From contig CM067572.1 in assembly GCA_034336665.1 (NCBI GenBank), positions 5,696,286-5,760,285 of the forward strand: a stretch of 64,000 bases of DNA, given 5' to 3'. A program made the position numbers and the translations under genes. Below the pieces are notes generated by a model. That model was not told the origin of the DNA and did no database searches. It worked only from the letters and a program-made list of their open reading frames with translations. Of this stretch, positions 13,510-24,882 are shown piece after piece (the first letter of the stretch is position 1; each line of letters opens with the position of its first letter). The stretch is from Luscinia megarhynchos. Taxonomy: Eukaryota; Chordata; Aves; Passeriformes; Turdidae.

Positions 13510-13690
13510 TATGAAAATTAATTCATAAATCTTTTTTGTATTTACAGCAACCCTGACAGAGTTTATCAAAAATGAGCTGCCTCACGGAACTATCAATGGA
13601 TTAATAAAAAGAATCTGATCTAATATTCATGACACAGGAGACAAATGTAAACGGTCAGGCAGCTTCATCTTTTTATTCTTGGTGAAATGT
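13510..13690 (+). promoter_or_regulatory. Candidate conserved noncoding element or terminal exon
   Basis: A pyrimidine-rich run ends in TTTACAG at 13541-13547, like a splice acceptor. From 13550 a frame of 22 codons stays open to the TGA at 13616-13618, and the peptide includes TEFIKNELPHGTINGL. The following bases carry homeodomain-type ATTA cores, a TAATATTCATGA motif and an isolated CpG, a texture common in conserved vertebrate enhancers. The two readings (last coding exon, or enhancer) exclude neither each other nor chance. I do not recognise the peptide, and no upstream exon can be paired with it. Confidence 0.22.
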
Positions 13691-14341
13691 TGTTTTTTTC
13701 ATAACTTTTCCTTGTAGATTTTGTTTTCTCATTTCATAACTGCTTTAACAAAAGAACTGTGCCATCAATTTTGCTAGATTGCATTATTCATGTGGAGGTA
13801 ATACACACCAAATTCAATGCACAAAGGAAAGAAACACAAAAGAGCATTCTATATTATAATTCATATGAACCCAAGAAAACTTTCAAAATCATGCTGCCCT
13901 GTTATATTTATGACCCAATAATATTCTTCAGCTGTGCAGTTCTTAATGTCCAAACATGTCTTGCTGCCCTGATGCTCAGAGGAAATCTTGGTATCTATTT
14001 GTTTATCCTGATTACCTCTACAACTCGGTTTTGCTCTGAGATCCAGGCAGCCAATAACTAATTTGGGGAAAGGATCATTCTTACATTCAGGTCCATGACC
14101 TGAGCTGCTGATTGTAATGGAAGCTATTAGCCTCTTACAGAGGAATATGAAAATGAAATGTTTTTGTTAGAAGTGTGATTGCCTCGTGCTGGACTCTCCA
14201 GGTTCTTTTTGAAGGCCATTTCTGTGCTGATGGTGTTAACTTTGCAATGAGGAATCCTTGGCTTCCCCTAGGCCTGTCTGAGCCAGAGATTCTGCTCAGT
14301 TTTTTGCTGTTATTTTGCTGTCAGCCTGCTCCCCTCCTACT
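13691..14341. other. Unique sequence, no gene seen
   Basis: The plus-strand frame at 13759-14061 has no recognisable domain. The segment immediately upstream of the CR1 end is not recognisably CR1, so that element is truncated here. Confidence 0.5.
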
Positions 14342-14417
14342 GGGACCTGGTTTAGTGGTGAGTCCAGCAGTGCTGGGTTAATGGTTGGACTGGATCTTAG
14401 AGGCCTTTTCCAACCCT
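14342..14417 (+). mobile_element. CR1 LINE, truncated 3' end fragment
   Basis: The stretch contains the words typical of avian CR1 3' untranslated ends: a tract with GGTTTAGTGG, then GTGCTGGGTTAATGGTTGGA, then a TCTTAGAGG...CTTTTCCAACC block. CR1 elements are non-LTR retrotransposons that are usually 5'-truncated on insertion, so only the end of the 3' region is present. The terminal ATTCTATG octamers are not visible, so the extreme 3' tail is lost or diverged. The peptide translated across it is repeat-derived, not a gene. Confidence 0.85.
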
Positions 14418-17400
14418 CACCTTTCTCTTTCCAACCTTCCTTAATTCTATTGCTGAGAAACCTCCCAATCTCACCTAGCTGCGTGCTTGGAAATTCATTG
14501 AAATCTTTGTTTGGCTACTGCATAATTCACATGAAGGTGCTTAATAGTTTCTGGGCCAGATTCTCATCTGGTGGAAAAGCATGTGGGTGTCAGGCAGGCA
14601 GATCTGCTGCACAGGGCTCTCCTGCCCCACCTCAGAGTCACTGCTGCTGTTGGACTATGGGAGATGCAACATTAAGCTTTTTTTCTCTGCTCAGGTGGTG
14701 TTACCTTCCATTCCAAAGCCATGAGAGTCCTCAATATTGCACATATACCATTTACTTGCTTTCTAATTTAGTACTATACTAAGGGCAAATTACTTTCCAA
14801 CAGAAAATGTCAATGGTTTCATAGCAACCAGAGGTACCTGAGAGCTTTCCTTTCATGTTAAATCCCATTATAAGAGCATCAAGCCTGGTGCTTTATCCCT
14901 CATGTTGGTGTGAGAGACTGACTGCTGCATCCAAGCAGCAGAGCCAGTCCCTGGAATCTGCTCCTTGTGCATGCTAGAACCAAAATTTAAGAGGCAACCA
15001 GCTTGTTCAGTCAAAAGTTGGGTGCTTTATTCTAATTAACTTCAACAATTGCTTCAACAGACAGAAGGCTGTTTTAAATGGGTTTTATCATCAGATTTTT
15101 TATTTTGTGGAATGGCTTGATTTTGTGCTCAGAAACTGTGAAATGAGAAGTTACTGCAAAAAAATCAGTCAATATTAACTATCTTCCAGCTGCTTTCCCA
15201 CCCAAACCAAATGGTGACCAATACTGCAGTCTGATCCAACGCAGACAATTGGAAAGGCAAAAAAAAAAAATCTAAATTTTCTTATGGCTGTTGAATATAT
15301 GGCACCCTGTAGACTTGTGTTTTTGCCATGAACTGAGCAAAGACTGTCTGCAAGGGTTTTAAACTGGGATTCTCCTGGGAAAACCAGCTCCTGCTTGCTC
15401 AGCCTTACCCTGGGGCTGTGCAGGGCTGCAGGAGGCAGGGGAGCAGAAAGAGATGGGAAACCATTGCACTGTGAGATGGTGCTGGGTGATCCCTTTTGTT
15501 CCTACAGTACCTGGGATGCACAATGGCACAAGGTTGCATTTGCCTCAAGACAAACATTAATTTTCAGTGATTTCTCCAGTTTTATGGTTCACTCATGGCT
15601 CCCCAGCTGATGTGTGCAGGTTACTTGGCCTCGTTAGGTCCAGCACTACCTGCATTTGTATTTTGCTCCCCAGAAAAATGAGTGCATGTGGGAGGGCTGT
15701 CCCTGAACAGGTGCAGGGGTTCATCTCAGCACCCAAATGCTCTGCAAATGTGCAAGCAGCAAAAACGTAGGAGCTTGCAAATGCTTTATTTTGCTAATAT
15801 ACATACTTTTTTTTTCTCAGTTCTTTATCCACATTAGCTGTTTAATTCAGATTTTATTGACTGGCTGTTACAGTGCTTAGGAAGTTTTGGGGTCAATTTA
15901 ATGAAAAAAAAAAAGGGGACTGACTTCTGGCTTTGCTTCTTTTGTCAAAAATGAGTTATGGTCTCAATACACAAATCAGAACATAAAGTAAGAAATTTGT
16001 CTTTGTTGGGCTTTGTATGGGGAAAGAAATGAGCCTCAGCTGATGTGGGATTTGGTAAAATTAAATATGCCTGCTGGGGAAAGCTGTTATTGGATATTAT
16101 AAGAAAAGATTGATTTCAAAAAGCTCAGACTGTTGTATGAACAATCACTGAAATCAGTATTTTTATACAGCAAGGGCATAAAAATTCTAAAGAAACAGTG
16201 AGTCACAGTTTCTTCATAGAAACAAGACTGCAAAGTACCTTGAGAAGGATGAGGGAGGTGCCCCAGGGTTGGCATAGTGATGAGTTTTCCTCTTGCTCTA
16301 CACCTGAACAAGTGAACAAACTAAATTTGCACATTGCTCGGCATGGCTACACCTTCTATTGCCTTTTCAGCCATCTTTTTCAGTGTTTCTTTGTGAATAC
16401 AATTTTATTATCCTAAATGAAAAAAACATATTTCATACCCTATCTGGACTATGCCTAAAACTTTAATTTCCATACCTTCAGCTTGACACAGCTTATAAAA
16501 GATAATTGGGCTGCACTTGGGTAGACCCAAGACTTGGATGAGCAGAAAATTATTTTTCCCAAATAAAGCACCTCACAGCAGACTGACTGTGTTGTCATGC
16601 TGTTTGAACTTTGTGTTCTGAATAAGCCTGAAGTGATCCCTAATTCTTTTTTTGTTTTGTTTTGTTCTTTGATATTTTGTTTTTTGTTTTAACTGAGTCA
16701 GATTTGAGGAGATACTCATTTGCTTTCACTTAATTGTGTTGTTGGCCATGTGAGGGATAAAACCAAGAATTTAAGTCCTTGAATGGCAGCTGTGCTTAGC
16801 TAGAAGTGCAGTTATGGGTTATAAAAGTAGAGTAAGGATCTTTTAAAAATGTTTTATGTGTCGTGTTTGTATGTCACACATCACTTCATTTTTTATAAGC
16901 TCAGAATTATAATTGTGGACTGTGACTCATAATCCATAAGAAATATATATAGATATTTAAGATTTCTAACAGAAATGAAGCATGACAGTTGCAGAACTAA
17001 AGCTGATTCTTGTAAGAGTAATAAATCCATGGAAATCGTAGAAACACAGATCATTGCACAGACAGAAACCAATATACCAAACCAATAAGCATGAGGATGC
17101 CCAAGGAGAAAAGTGATTATGAAAAATAACAAAGAACTTACGCTAGTCCAAATCCAAAAAAAAAGAGAACAAAAGAAAGTAAGTATGAAAATTGACTTGA
17201 ATGTTGGTACTTTGGCAGAAAAAATAATTCCCTGAGGCAGCTGTCCATCTGGTGCCCAGTTTGTGTCACACAAACCAAGGTCATCTTAACAAATGTGTGA
17301 CATATTCATGGCTAACAAGATTTGTAACCTGCATTGTTTGTTATATTTCTGTGATGTTTATTTAATTGACTCTATTCCATTAAAATTAGGCTGTGATTTC

Positions 17401-18081
17401 ATAAGCTTCAGAATTTGTTCTGCTTCTGTGAATTCCCCAACTTCTCTCCCAGTAATTTTGTATTTTAACCATTTATGGTAGGAAAAGCTGAAGTATTTCT
17501 CTTTCTGAAGAGTCTTAGGAAATGATAATTGATTGTCTGTTCAAAGTCTGCCTTAGGCTATTGGGGAGCAGGGTATTTATTTGGTCATTCCTTCAGCTCT
17601 TGGGATATTAGAAAAACACCATTATTACCATAACATCAAATACAAAAGCAAGCCTCTATCAGAGCCATAATATGTTAAACTGAGTTATCTTTCTGCTCCC
17701 TTTCTAGATCTTTCCAAGATATGAGTTGTTGAAGATGTATGCATGCTTTTCTTGTAAGGAGGCAATGCTTTTTTCCAGTACTATGGAAAGAAATTGAAAT
17801 GTGTGGGTTGCTTATACAGCTCACTCTGAAGGTTGGTCTATTGGGCTCCAAATCTGACCTATTATTTTTCCTTCCTTCAGTACATTGGCTTGCATTTAAT
17901 GCCTCATCTCTTTTCCCTCATGATTTCAATGGCAAAATTTGCTCAGTTTTCATTATGGTAAAAATTCCTTTAAGGTTATGGATAAAAACAGAATTTAAAG
18001 TAGTATGGTGATATTAAAGTCTCTAACCGTTACAGATGAATAGCAGAATATTGGGAATGTTCCTGCTATCTGTGCTGCAGG
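14418..18081. other. Unique AT-rich sequence without a recognisable gene
   Basis: Several frames of 60-130 codons occur on both strands, the longest at 16893-17273 minus, but none shows a family motif. A T/G-rich low-complexity run, mostly TTTTG units, spans about 16648-16690. GC-richer patches at about 15370-15490 and 15640-15770 remain unassigned. Confidence 0.55.
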
Positions 18082-18101
18082 AAAAAAAAAAAAAAAAAAA
18101 A
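18082..18101 (+). repeat. Poly(A) tract, 20 bases
   Basis: Twenty consecutive A residues lie in unique sequence. I see no gene-like or SINE-like body upstream and no convincing flanking target-site duplication, so there is no support for calling a processed pseudogene. Confidence 0.9.
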
Positions 18102-21043
18102 GAGATATGTACAAAGTAAAGGTACAAGAAGGTTTTGGAGGGCAGAGAAAATGCATTCCAGTGGGAGATTTCTGTTGAGCTTATAAAAAAAGAAAGTTAA
18201 GCCTGTATAAACACCTTTCTGTGAAGAAAACATAAAATACTACAGGATTCTTTAATCTACCAAAGAAACATATAGCAAGAACCAGTAGCTGGGAGCTAAA
18301 GCAAGGCAATTTCAAATTAGAAATAAAGCACTTGCTGTTGCTTTTTTCTCTCTGTTTCACAAAGATGGTAATTAAACTTTGGGGCAGGCTACATTGCAGC
18401 AGAAAATGGTAGTCATCTCTGGAGACTTTCAAATACAGTCTATATACTTTCTGAAAGTTTTTGCCTGAACACAAGTAATGGGGGGCTCAATATGAGAGGT
18501 AATTGGTTGGAATATAAGTATCTGAAACAAAAACTCAGTGTAGATGAACTAATCTCTTCTCCTGGTCTTAAATGTATGAAAATATAGATTACATTACTGC
18601 AGTGTGTTTGTTTCCTACACCTAATTGGTTTTCTTTCAAGGCTCAGAAATCTTTAGTCGCTGCAGCTTGCATCACTAACCTTTAGGAATTCAAAACAATG
18701 CTCTTTACTGCTTGCTGAATTGTCACATACTATATGTCTCTAAATCCATCTGAATGTGCAATTTCCAATCCTGATTAGCACCAGGAGCCCAGTCAAGGAT
18801 GACAGAACAGCAGCAGGTTCTGTTGATCTCTACTACCATTACAACACTCAAAAGCTGCATATGGGCCATCCTACAGCTTAAGTCTTTTGAGGAAAAACTG
18901 CTTGAAAACATATCACAGGGGTTATTGATGGGAATAGGGTGATTGACAGGAAATTTAGAAAAACTCAAACCTTTCCAGGATGAATTACAGCCCAAATATG
19001 TAACCAACAGAGAATGGACTGACTTCAGTGTCAATCTCTGTGGACAGATTCCCCACGAGTCACTGGGTAGAAAGTGTCACCAGACATTTGCAATAATTCC
19101 AATCCCAGAGCAAGATGCTTTCTTGATTCCAAGGACACAGTGCATATATTGGTGATTTTCCCTATTCTCCCTGAGCAAGTCAGAAATTGCAGTGAGCTGG
19201 ATGTGTGACAGTGAGTGTTTGGACAAGCTGGTGGGGTGGGGTTAAACCACACACTGTGTCCAACATGCCCTGTCGAGGGACTCAGAGAATTATTGTCTGA
19301 GGAGTGTCAGCCACTGTTGCAGTGATGATTTAATACAAAAACATGTGCACAACTCTGCCCTTATCCCTATTCTTCCTTCTTATGCTCTGCTGCATTTTCC
19401 TCCATCAGCTCTTCCTCCCAGAATGTGATTCCATTCTTTCAAACATTTTTGGTTTGATTCACTTTATCTCATCGAGTATTTATCTTCTTCCTATTTCTGA
19501 TTGCCACTGATGTCCTTTCTCCTAGAAGATATATTCATCTATTCATATATTCACTATTTTTTCAGATTTTATTTATATCAGGTCGGTAGAAAAATATAAT
19601 GAATTGCTGTGACTGTGAGTGCTCACAGGAATAAATTGTCAAAGACTTTTAATAAAATTATGCTGTCTTCTAAGCCAGAGTCTTTGTAAACAAAGGCATT
19701 ATACCAGAATAAATCTTTCCTGTCTAAGCTCTTATGACAGGTCTCAAGGAGGCCATGCTTTGGTTACCCCAAAATTGAACATGGGTAGATCATTGACAAT
19801 TTGTCTGTAAGGAAGTTTTCATGGTCAGTGCTGCTGTCAGCCCTAACTCCAAGCACTTGTTGCTTCTGATCCAGATTTTGTCCCAGTCAGGACAAAGTGA
19901 AGAAGAGGGAAGTCCCACAGAAATGCCAGCAGTGCTTTACTTCCCCCAAAACACTTCCCCTTGAAAGGCGGAGCTGTAAATTAAAAAAAAAAAAAAAAAA
20001 ATCAATCAATCGATCCTGACTAATCTAAACCTTCAATCCCAAACCAATCCATTTTGTGGGACTCCTGAAGTTCAGAGCAAGTGCCCTCAAGTCCCAGTTG
20101 TCTTACATGCTTGAATTTGTGGGTAGATAGTTCACCTGAGAGTGGAGCTAATTTTTTTTAACTCTTCATTAATTTGAATCCTAACTCACAAATATTTTTG
20201 TAAATTGAATGCATTATCTCCTTTTTCCACCACATGCTATTATATAGGTACTTCTTGGGTAAGAAATTGTCTCTATTAGCATTTCTGTCATGCAGAACAA
20301 GCATTCTGTCAGTGTTGGCAGCTCTTTTTTACTACAGGTCTCAAATGTGAATTGAATTTTATATAAATTTCATGCTGTGACTTAAATTATCTCCCTTGAA
20401 GAATGACTACCTGTAACACTGCTTTTACTGGAGAGTCCTCAAAGAATCCCAACTATGGGACTCAGTAGCGGAGTTAAAAATCAAGAAGCAGGTTTTAGGT
20501 AAAAGAACACTTTATCCAAAGCATTTGTCACAGTAATTTTGCTATTTCCATCATAAGGAGGAAGGCTAGCTATGATTTTTTTTGAGTTCCAGGTATTTCT
20601 GATGTTCTACATTTCTAAATATCAGTTCCCAGGTGTGAAACTTGGCACTAAGTTGTTAAATCCTTCTGCTTTTGAAAGCTGCTTCAATATCCTTCACATG
20701 TAAGGAAGGATAATTTTGGAAATCCAATCAGCAACACATGTGGTGTGCTGACTGTATTTTTTATCTCTCATATGCCTGCAGAAGACATGGGAGAAGCCCA
20801 GGAGACTCTTACATGGATTTTTAGTGCTGCCCAGGATTTCCCCTACAGACAATTGCTGGCATCTCACCACAGACACCCTTTAATAGTTTTGTTCCCTAAA
20901 ATCCCTCTTTTGAAAACCAACAAATAACTTCTGTCTCCTCCTTCCTGTGGAGGAAGGAAACTGAGAAAGCAGTTGCAGGTGTGTGCACTAGGAAATGATA
21001 CGATAGGGGCATTTTGCAAAACGTTTTTTAAAAAGCTTTTATC
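18102..21043. other. Unique AT-rich sequence with short low-complexity tracts
   Basis: No gene is recognised. A 19-base poly(A) tract lies at 19983-20001. A perfect 8-bp inverted repeat (TCCTTCCT at 20939-20946, AGGAAGGA at 20951-20958, four-base loop) places two ETS-type GGAA cores back to back. Overlapping frames at 18723-19034 minus and 18943-19155 plus lack family motifs. Confidence 0.55.
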
Positions 21044-21312
21044 ATGTTAACTGGTACAGCATCCAGCACAGAGCCGCAATCATGTTCCCTGTTAAAGAGA
21101 AATTAACTTAATTCATTTTCATGTTGTGACCTGCAACAGTTTAATTTACCTGAGAGCATTCTTCCTGTCAATACAGGCTGGAGGGAAACATGATAACTTC
21201 AGGTTATGTTAAGTGTCTGATTTGTGATGCAGTTTACCTCTGCAATGACTGCACCGTTCAAATTAATTAATGCCAGATCATTATCTTCAGATGGCAGGCA
21301 GATGTTGAGGTT
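21044..21312. promoter_or_regulatory. Candidate conserved noncoding element, upstream flank of LINE fossil
   Basis: The segment is AT-rich but not low-complexity, carries isolated CpGs in an otherwise CpG-poor region (for example within GAGCCGCAATCATG and GCACCGTTC), and has several homeodomain-type AATTAA motifs. This texture is typical of deeply conserved vertebrate enhancers, though that is only a visual impression. It adjoins the ancient reverse-transcriptase fragment, so the whole block could be one exapted element. Confidence 0.25.
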
Positions 21313-21699
21313 ATGCTGTTTGTGAACCCTAAGCCTGTCTTTTTCTCCTGTACAGATAACCAGCAGTTGCTATATAAATTGGAGAGCCAAGGTCTAGGCC
21401 TTCTGGCAGTCAATTGGTTTTGTAATTATCTTAGTAATAGTTCTCAATTATTATTCAGCAAAGGTCGTCTTTCCTCTGCTAATGGGTCACGGCACCCCCT
21501 GGGGACCCAGAGATGGGCCAGTTCTCCTTTTTATCATGTAAATGACTTGCCATCTGTGTGCAACTCAGGTTCATCTAAGGCAGTTCTGAAAACACTGATC
21601 ATTAATATCAAAGCTGCAGATTCTGACAGCATTGTAGAATTGTTTTTAAGCATTTTTAAAGATGGGCTGTGTTTCCTGAAATTTTCAAGACTCTATTAA
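21313..21699 (+). pseudogene. Decayed LINE reverse-transcriptase fragment (L2/CR1-like group)
   Basis: The open frame at 21313-21699 encodes a peptide whose residues from about 17 to 87 follow the order of a non-LTR retrotransposon reverse transcriptase: LLYKLESQGL, then NWFCNYLSNSSQ, then VNDLPSVC. Family members have LLxKL...GL, WFxSYLSxRxQ, GVPQGSxLGPLLF and xNDLP in that order. The expected GVPQGS box is not in this frame. It is visible one frame over, at about 21491-21532, as GTPWGPRDGPVLLF, and the NDLP segment returns to the first frame. Two compensating frame slips have therefore occurred and the gene is dead. No YADD catalytic box follows. The divergence indicates great age. The family is uncertain, but NDLP points to the Jockey/CR1/L2 clades rather than L1. 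Confidence 0.72.
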
Positions 21700-22205
21700 A
21701 CCCTGTGGACAGTTTAGTGGCAATTCTCTTCAAGTAATACAATGATTAAAAATACAAACTTTTATTTTAACTAGTGGCATTTTTAGTTAACAAACCCTGA
21801 TACCCTTTTTCCACCCCATGCCTGCCTTCATTTGTGTCCCATTGTATTTATTTCTGCCATGTGATTGCCTGGGGAAAGTTAAATTACCAGCCATAGTTAT
21901 TACACTTGCACAAAACTTCTTTATTTCCTTCTCTAGATCATGTTTACATTGCAGGCTGTGCTGAAAGTGAATAAAATGAAAAAGTTAACAAAACTGGTAA
22001 AGTCACCATTTGTTTCTACTCTATTGTAATAGCCATGCTGTAATTGGTGCTGTTTCATATAAAATTACCATATAAATTGTGCCATCCAAAGCTGCAACAG
22101 AAAGAGCAACAGTATTTACAATAAATGGCAAATCCCTATTAATTATTGATAGCCTAATAAACACACAATTACAGTTCAGTCTTATTATTCATTATTAATA
22201 ATAAC
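21700..22205. promoter_or_regulatory. Candidate conserved noncoding element, downstream flank of LINE fossil
   Basis: From about 21840 to 22205 the DNA is rich in homeodomain-type TAAT/ATTA cores, including AATTAATTATTGATAG-like runs and ATTATTCATTATTAATAAT near the end. It has no simple repeat, frame or family signature. The texture resembles developmental enhancers. No motif is decisive, and only cross-species alignment can confirm selection. Confidence 0.25.
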
Positions 22206-24331
22206 TCTTATTTACTATTCATTGTGTAAGGATCAATTATGATTAACTGTTCTAAAAATGAATGGTCCACGTGCATGTTTCTATTTTCAGGGCCCTTTCC
22301 ATTGAAGGAAAGGCTTTCCATATTAAAAGGCTCTGCCCAGCAGGACAGAACATGACTGTACCTAAACAGCTCACAGTGTCCTGATCCTGGTGTCTGTGAA
22401 AAGCTGCTATCAGCTCTGTCAGGGGCAGTTAATGATTTTTTATCTTTGGAGGTCATTACTTGGCCCAAAGATGGTTGACTTATGACCTAGGATGTTTGTG
22501 GCCTCCTGGGCACCCAGCAGTTTTCCTTTCATAGTAATGAAGCTTAGCTTTACTGCTTAGTATTGTCAGGGACCTCACTTTAAAATAAACTCTGCCAAAA
22601 ATTCATTGAGGCATTGTCATAAATCTTGGTGGTCTCAAAGCTTAGTTTTGCTGGGGAAGGAGGCTGAATTCCAGGCATTGCAGTGACAATGTGTCCTTGT
22701 GTGGATCTGCAGAGTGACCATCAGGTGCTGTGTGAATGAAGATGTCTTCTCCAGAAATTATCAATTTATTGAACCTTTGTCCTAGAGTACCTTTTTTATG
22801 GATGCAAGCAGCCCAGTCTTTCTAGGCTGCATTGCCAGAGTCCAGGCTTTTACCCTCTGGTGCTGGTAGTGTCACTGCTGGCTGTAGGAAGGACAGGACT
22901 AGAAGTACTGACAGCCAACACTTCTCCCTTTTCCTGCCAGGCTTTTGATTTTCTGACCTCTCTTCCAAGCATAACTCAACTGCTGATTGGCATTAAGAAA
23001 CAGATCTAGAGAATAATGATTTCTTACAATGCAGACCAAATGCTTTCTTCTTTGTTTCAGTTTTTATGCTTCTGACAAGCCTTTGGCTGATATTTTCCTT
23101 TGTCACTCACTTCAGGTTTTTGATGCAGAGGTAACTCCACCATATCTCCTGTTAGATGTTAAATGCTGCAAATCCCACCTGTTATGAGATGCACTGAGAC
23201 AAGAAGTCACTGCCCAACAGTTCTCTTGGAGTGTGCCCTAAGTGTGCCACACATGGAAGTGACTTGAAGTTTTCACAGTGTATGAATATGGGGCAGGAGG
23301 ATGATCACTGCATGCCAAAGTGAGTCTTCCTTTAAATCTGACTGGATTTCACACTGATTTATCAGTGGGGGTTTAAAGTACACTGTCTGCAGGCAGCATT
23401 CTTGAGTTACCCAGAGTTTCTTGGCACAGAGGAGTTTCTGCATATGCAGTTTTCGTTTGACAAGGGTTCTCCACTGTCTTTCTCCAACTGCCCACTTCAG
23501 AATTTAAAGTATCTGTAAAATGCTCTGTATTTTTCCATGATGTGCCAATTCTCACCAGCTGTGATTTTCCTATACAGTGATGCACTACAAGGCAGCCAAC
23601 TGACTTGTAAAAGGATATGAGTTTGTGTGCCAAGGAGAATTTAGCATAATGTTTCAACACAATTTCACACAATTTCAAGAAAGAAGAGAAGAAATTCAAA
23701 ATGTATATTAACGTGATATGTGTAAATATTTTTTCTTTTGTTTCAAATAATGTTATACTCTGCTGTGTGTATGGCATCTAAAACACATTCGACATTTTTA
23801 GCACATAAGAAATAATTCACTTAGTTTATGGACACAAAGCAGTGTATAAACCATGTAGGTCAATAACTGCTTTGTTTCCATGTGCATTACTCTGTGACAT
23901 ACCTGGAATTATTCCAGAAATTCATTTCAAGGTAAGTCCTGGCAGCAGAATGAAGTTACAGCAGAATCCTGGGGTACTCTCCCAGCATGGATGCTGCAGT
24001 GAAGAGGAGGAAGATTTAACAGCACACCTGTGCCTCGTGCTCACACCTCTCCTCTCCTGTGCAAGGCCATTCCAAAGTGCCTCTGCTCAACCTGCTCCCA
24101 TTGCCCAGGGGAGCTGTCTCACAGGCTTGGCTGCACAAGCCACACCTTCACACTGAGGTGCTGACACATCTTAAATAGGAGCAGGATTTGCTCTCTCTTT
24201 AGCTGGTCAGTGGCCCTTTGCACAGCGTCCTTAGGCAGCTCTCCCAGCTCCTCATGAAGTAATTAAATATTGATCCTGCCCCTTTTGCAGATGAAAATAC
24301 TCACTCTGTGTTTCAAGGATCTTTTTCATGG
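22206..24331. other. Unique sequence without a recognisable gene
   Basis: The minus-strand frames at 22208-22468 and 23373-23777 (134 codons) show no domain that I recognise. Small direct repeats of ACAATTTCA occur near 23658-23678. The GC-richer stretch at about 23980-24170 is unassigned. Confidence 0.55.
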
Positions 24332-24882
24332 TGTCGTGGTTCAACCCCAGCCAGCAGCTCAGATTCACAGACCTGCTGCTCCCTGCTCCCCAGTGGGGCT
24401 GAGGAGAGAATCAGGGAGAAAACACGTGGGTTGAGATAAAGATGGTTTAGTAGGGAAAATAATAGCACACAGTGCAAAGCAAACCGTGGAATTCATTCCC
24501 CACTTCCCATGTCCAGGCAGGTGTTCAGCTACCCCCAGGAAAGCTGGGCTCCATCACCCCTGAGGGTGGTTTGGGGAGACAAACCATCACTGAATGTGCC
24601 CTCTTGCTGCTTCCCCCTGCTGGGCACAAAACCATTGGGGATGGGACAGCCTTAGGTCAGCTGGGGTCAGCTGTCCCAGCCCTGTCCTCTCCCAAATCCT
24701 TGTGCCCCCAGCCCCCTTGCTGCTGGAGGGGATGAGCAGCAGAAAAGGCCCTGGCAGTGTAAGAGCTGCTCAGCCACAATTAAAAAAACCCCTGTGCTAT
24801 CAACACTTTCCAGCTTAAATGCAAAACACAGCCTGTTAGCTCTAGGAGGAAAATTATCTCTATCCCAGGCACAAGCAGTACA
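24332..24882 (-). mobile_element. Solo LTR of an avian endogenous retrovirus
   Basis: About 550 bases match, from memory of the family, a long terminal repeat common in bird genomes. On the plus strand the segment opens TGTCGTGGTTCAACCCCAGC and closes near ATCCCAGGCACAAGCAGTACA, so the TG...CA termini are conserved. The canonical direction is minus, because the family's terminal block (ending in GGTTGAACCACGACA) lies at the low-coordinate end. The region that normally holds the promoter TATA box, about 24600-24655, is shortened and no TATA is visible. The polyadenylation hexamer region at about 24443-24450 is also altered, so the promoter is probably dead. No gag, pol or env sequence and no second LTR is present, which fits a solo LTR formed by LTR-LTR recombination. 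I could not find a clean target-site duplication. Confidence 0.85.

Noticed and set aside
19225..19255. GGGGTTAAACCACAC resembling the terminal block of the LTR family found at 24332
   Set aside because: The match covers only about a dozen bases and the expected neighbouring LTR sequence is absent on both sides.
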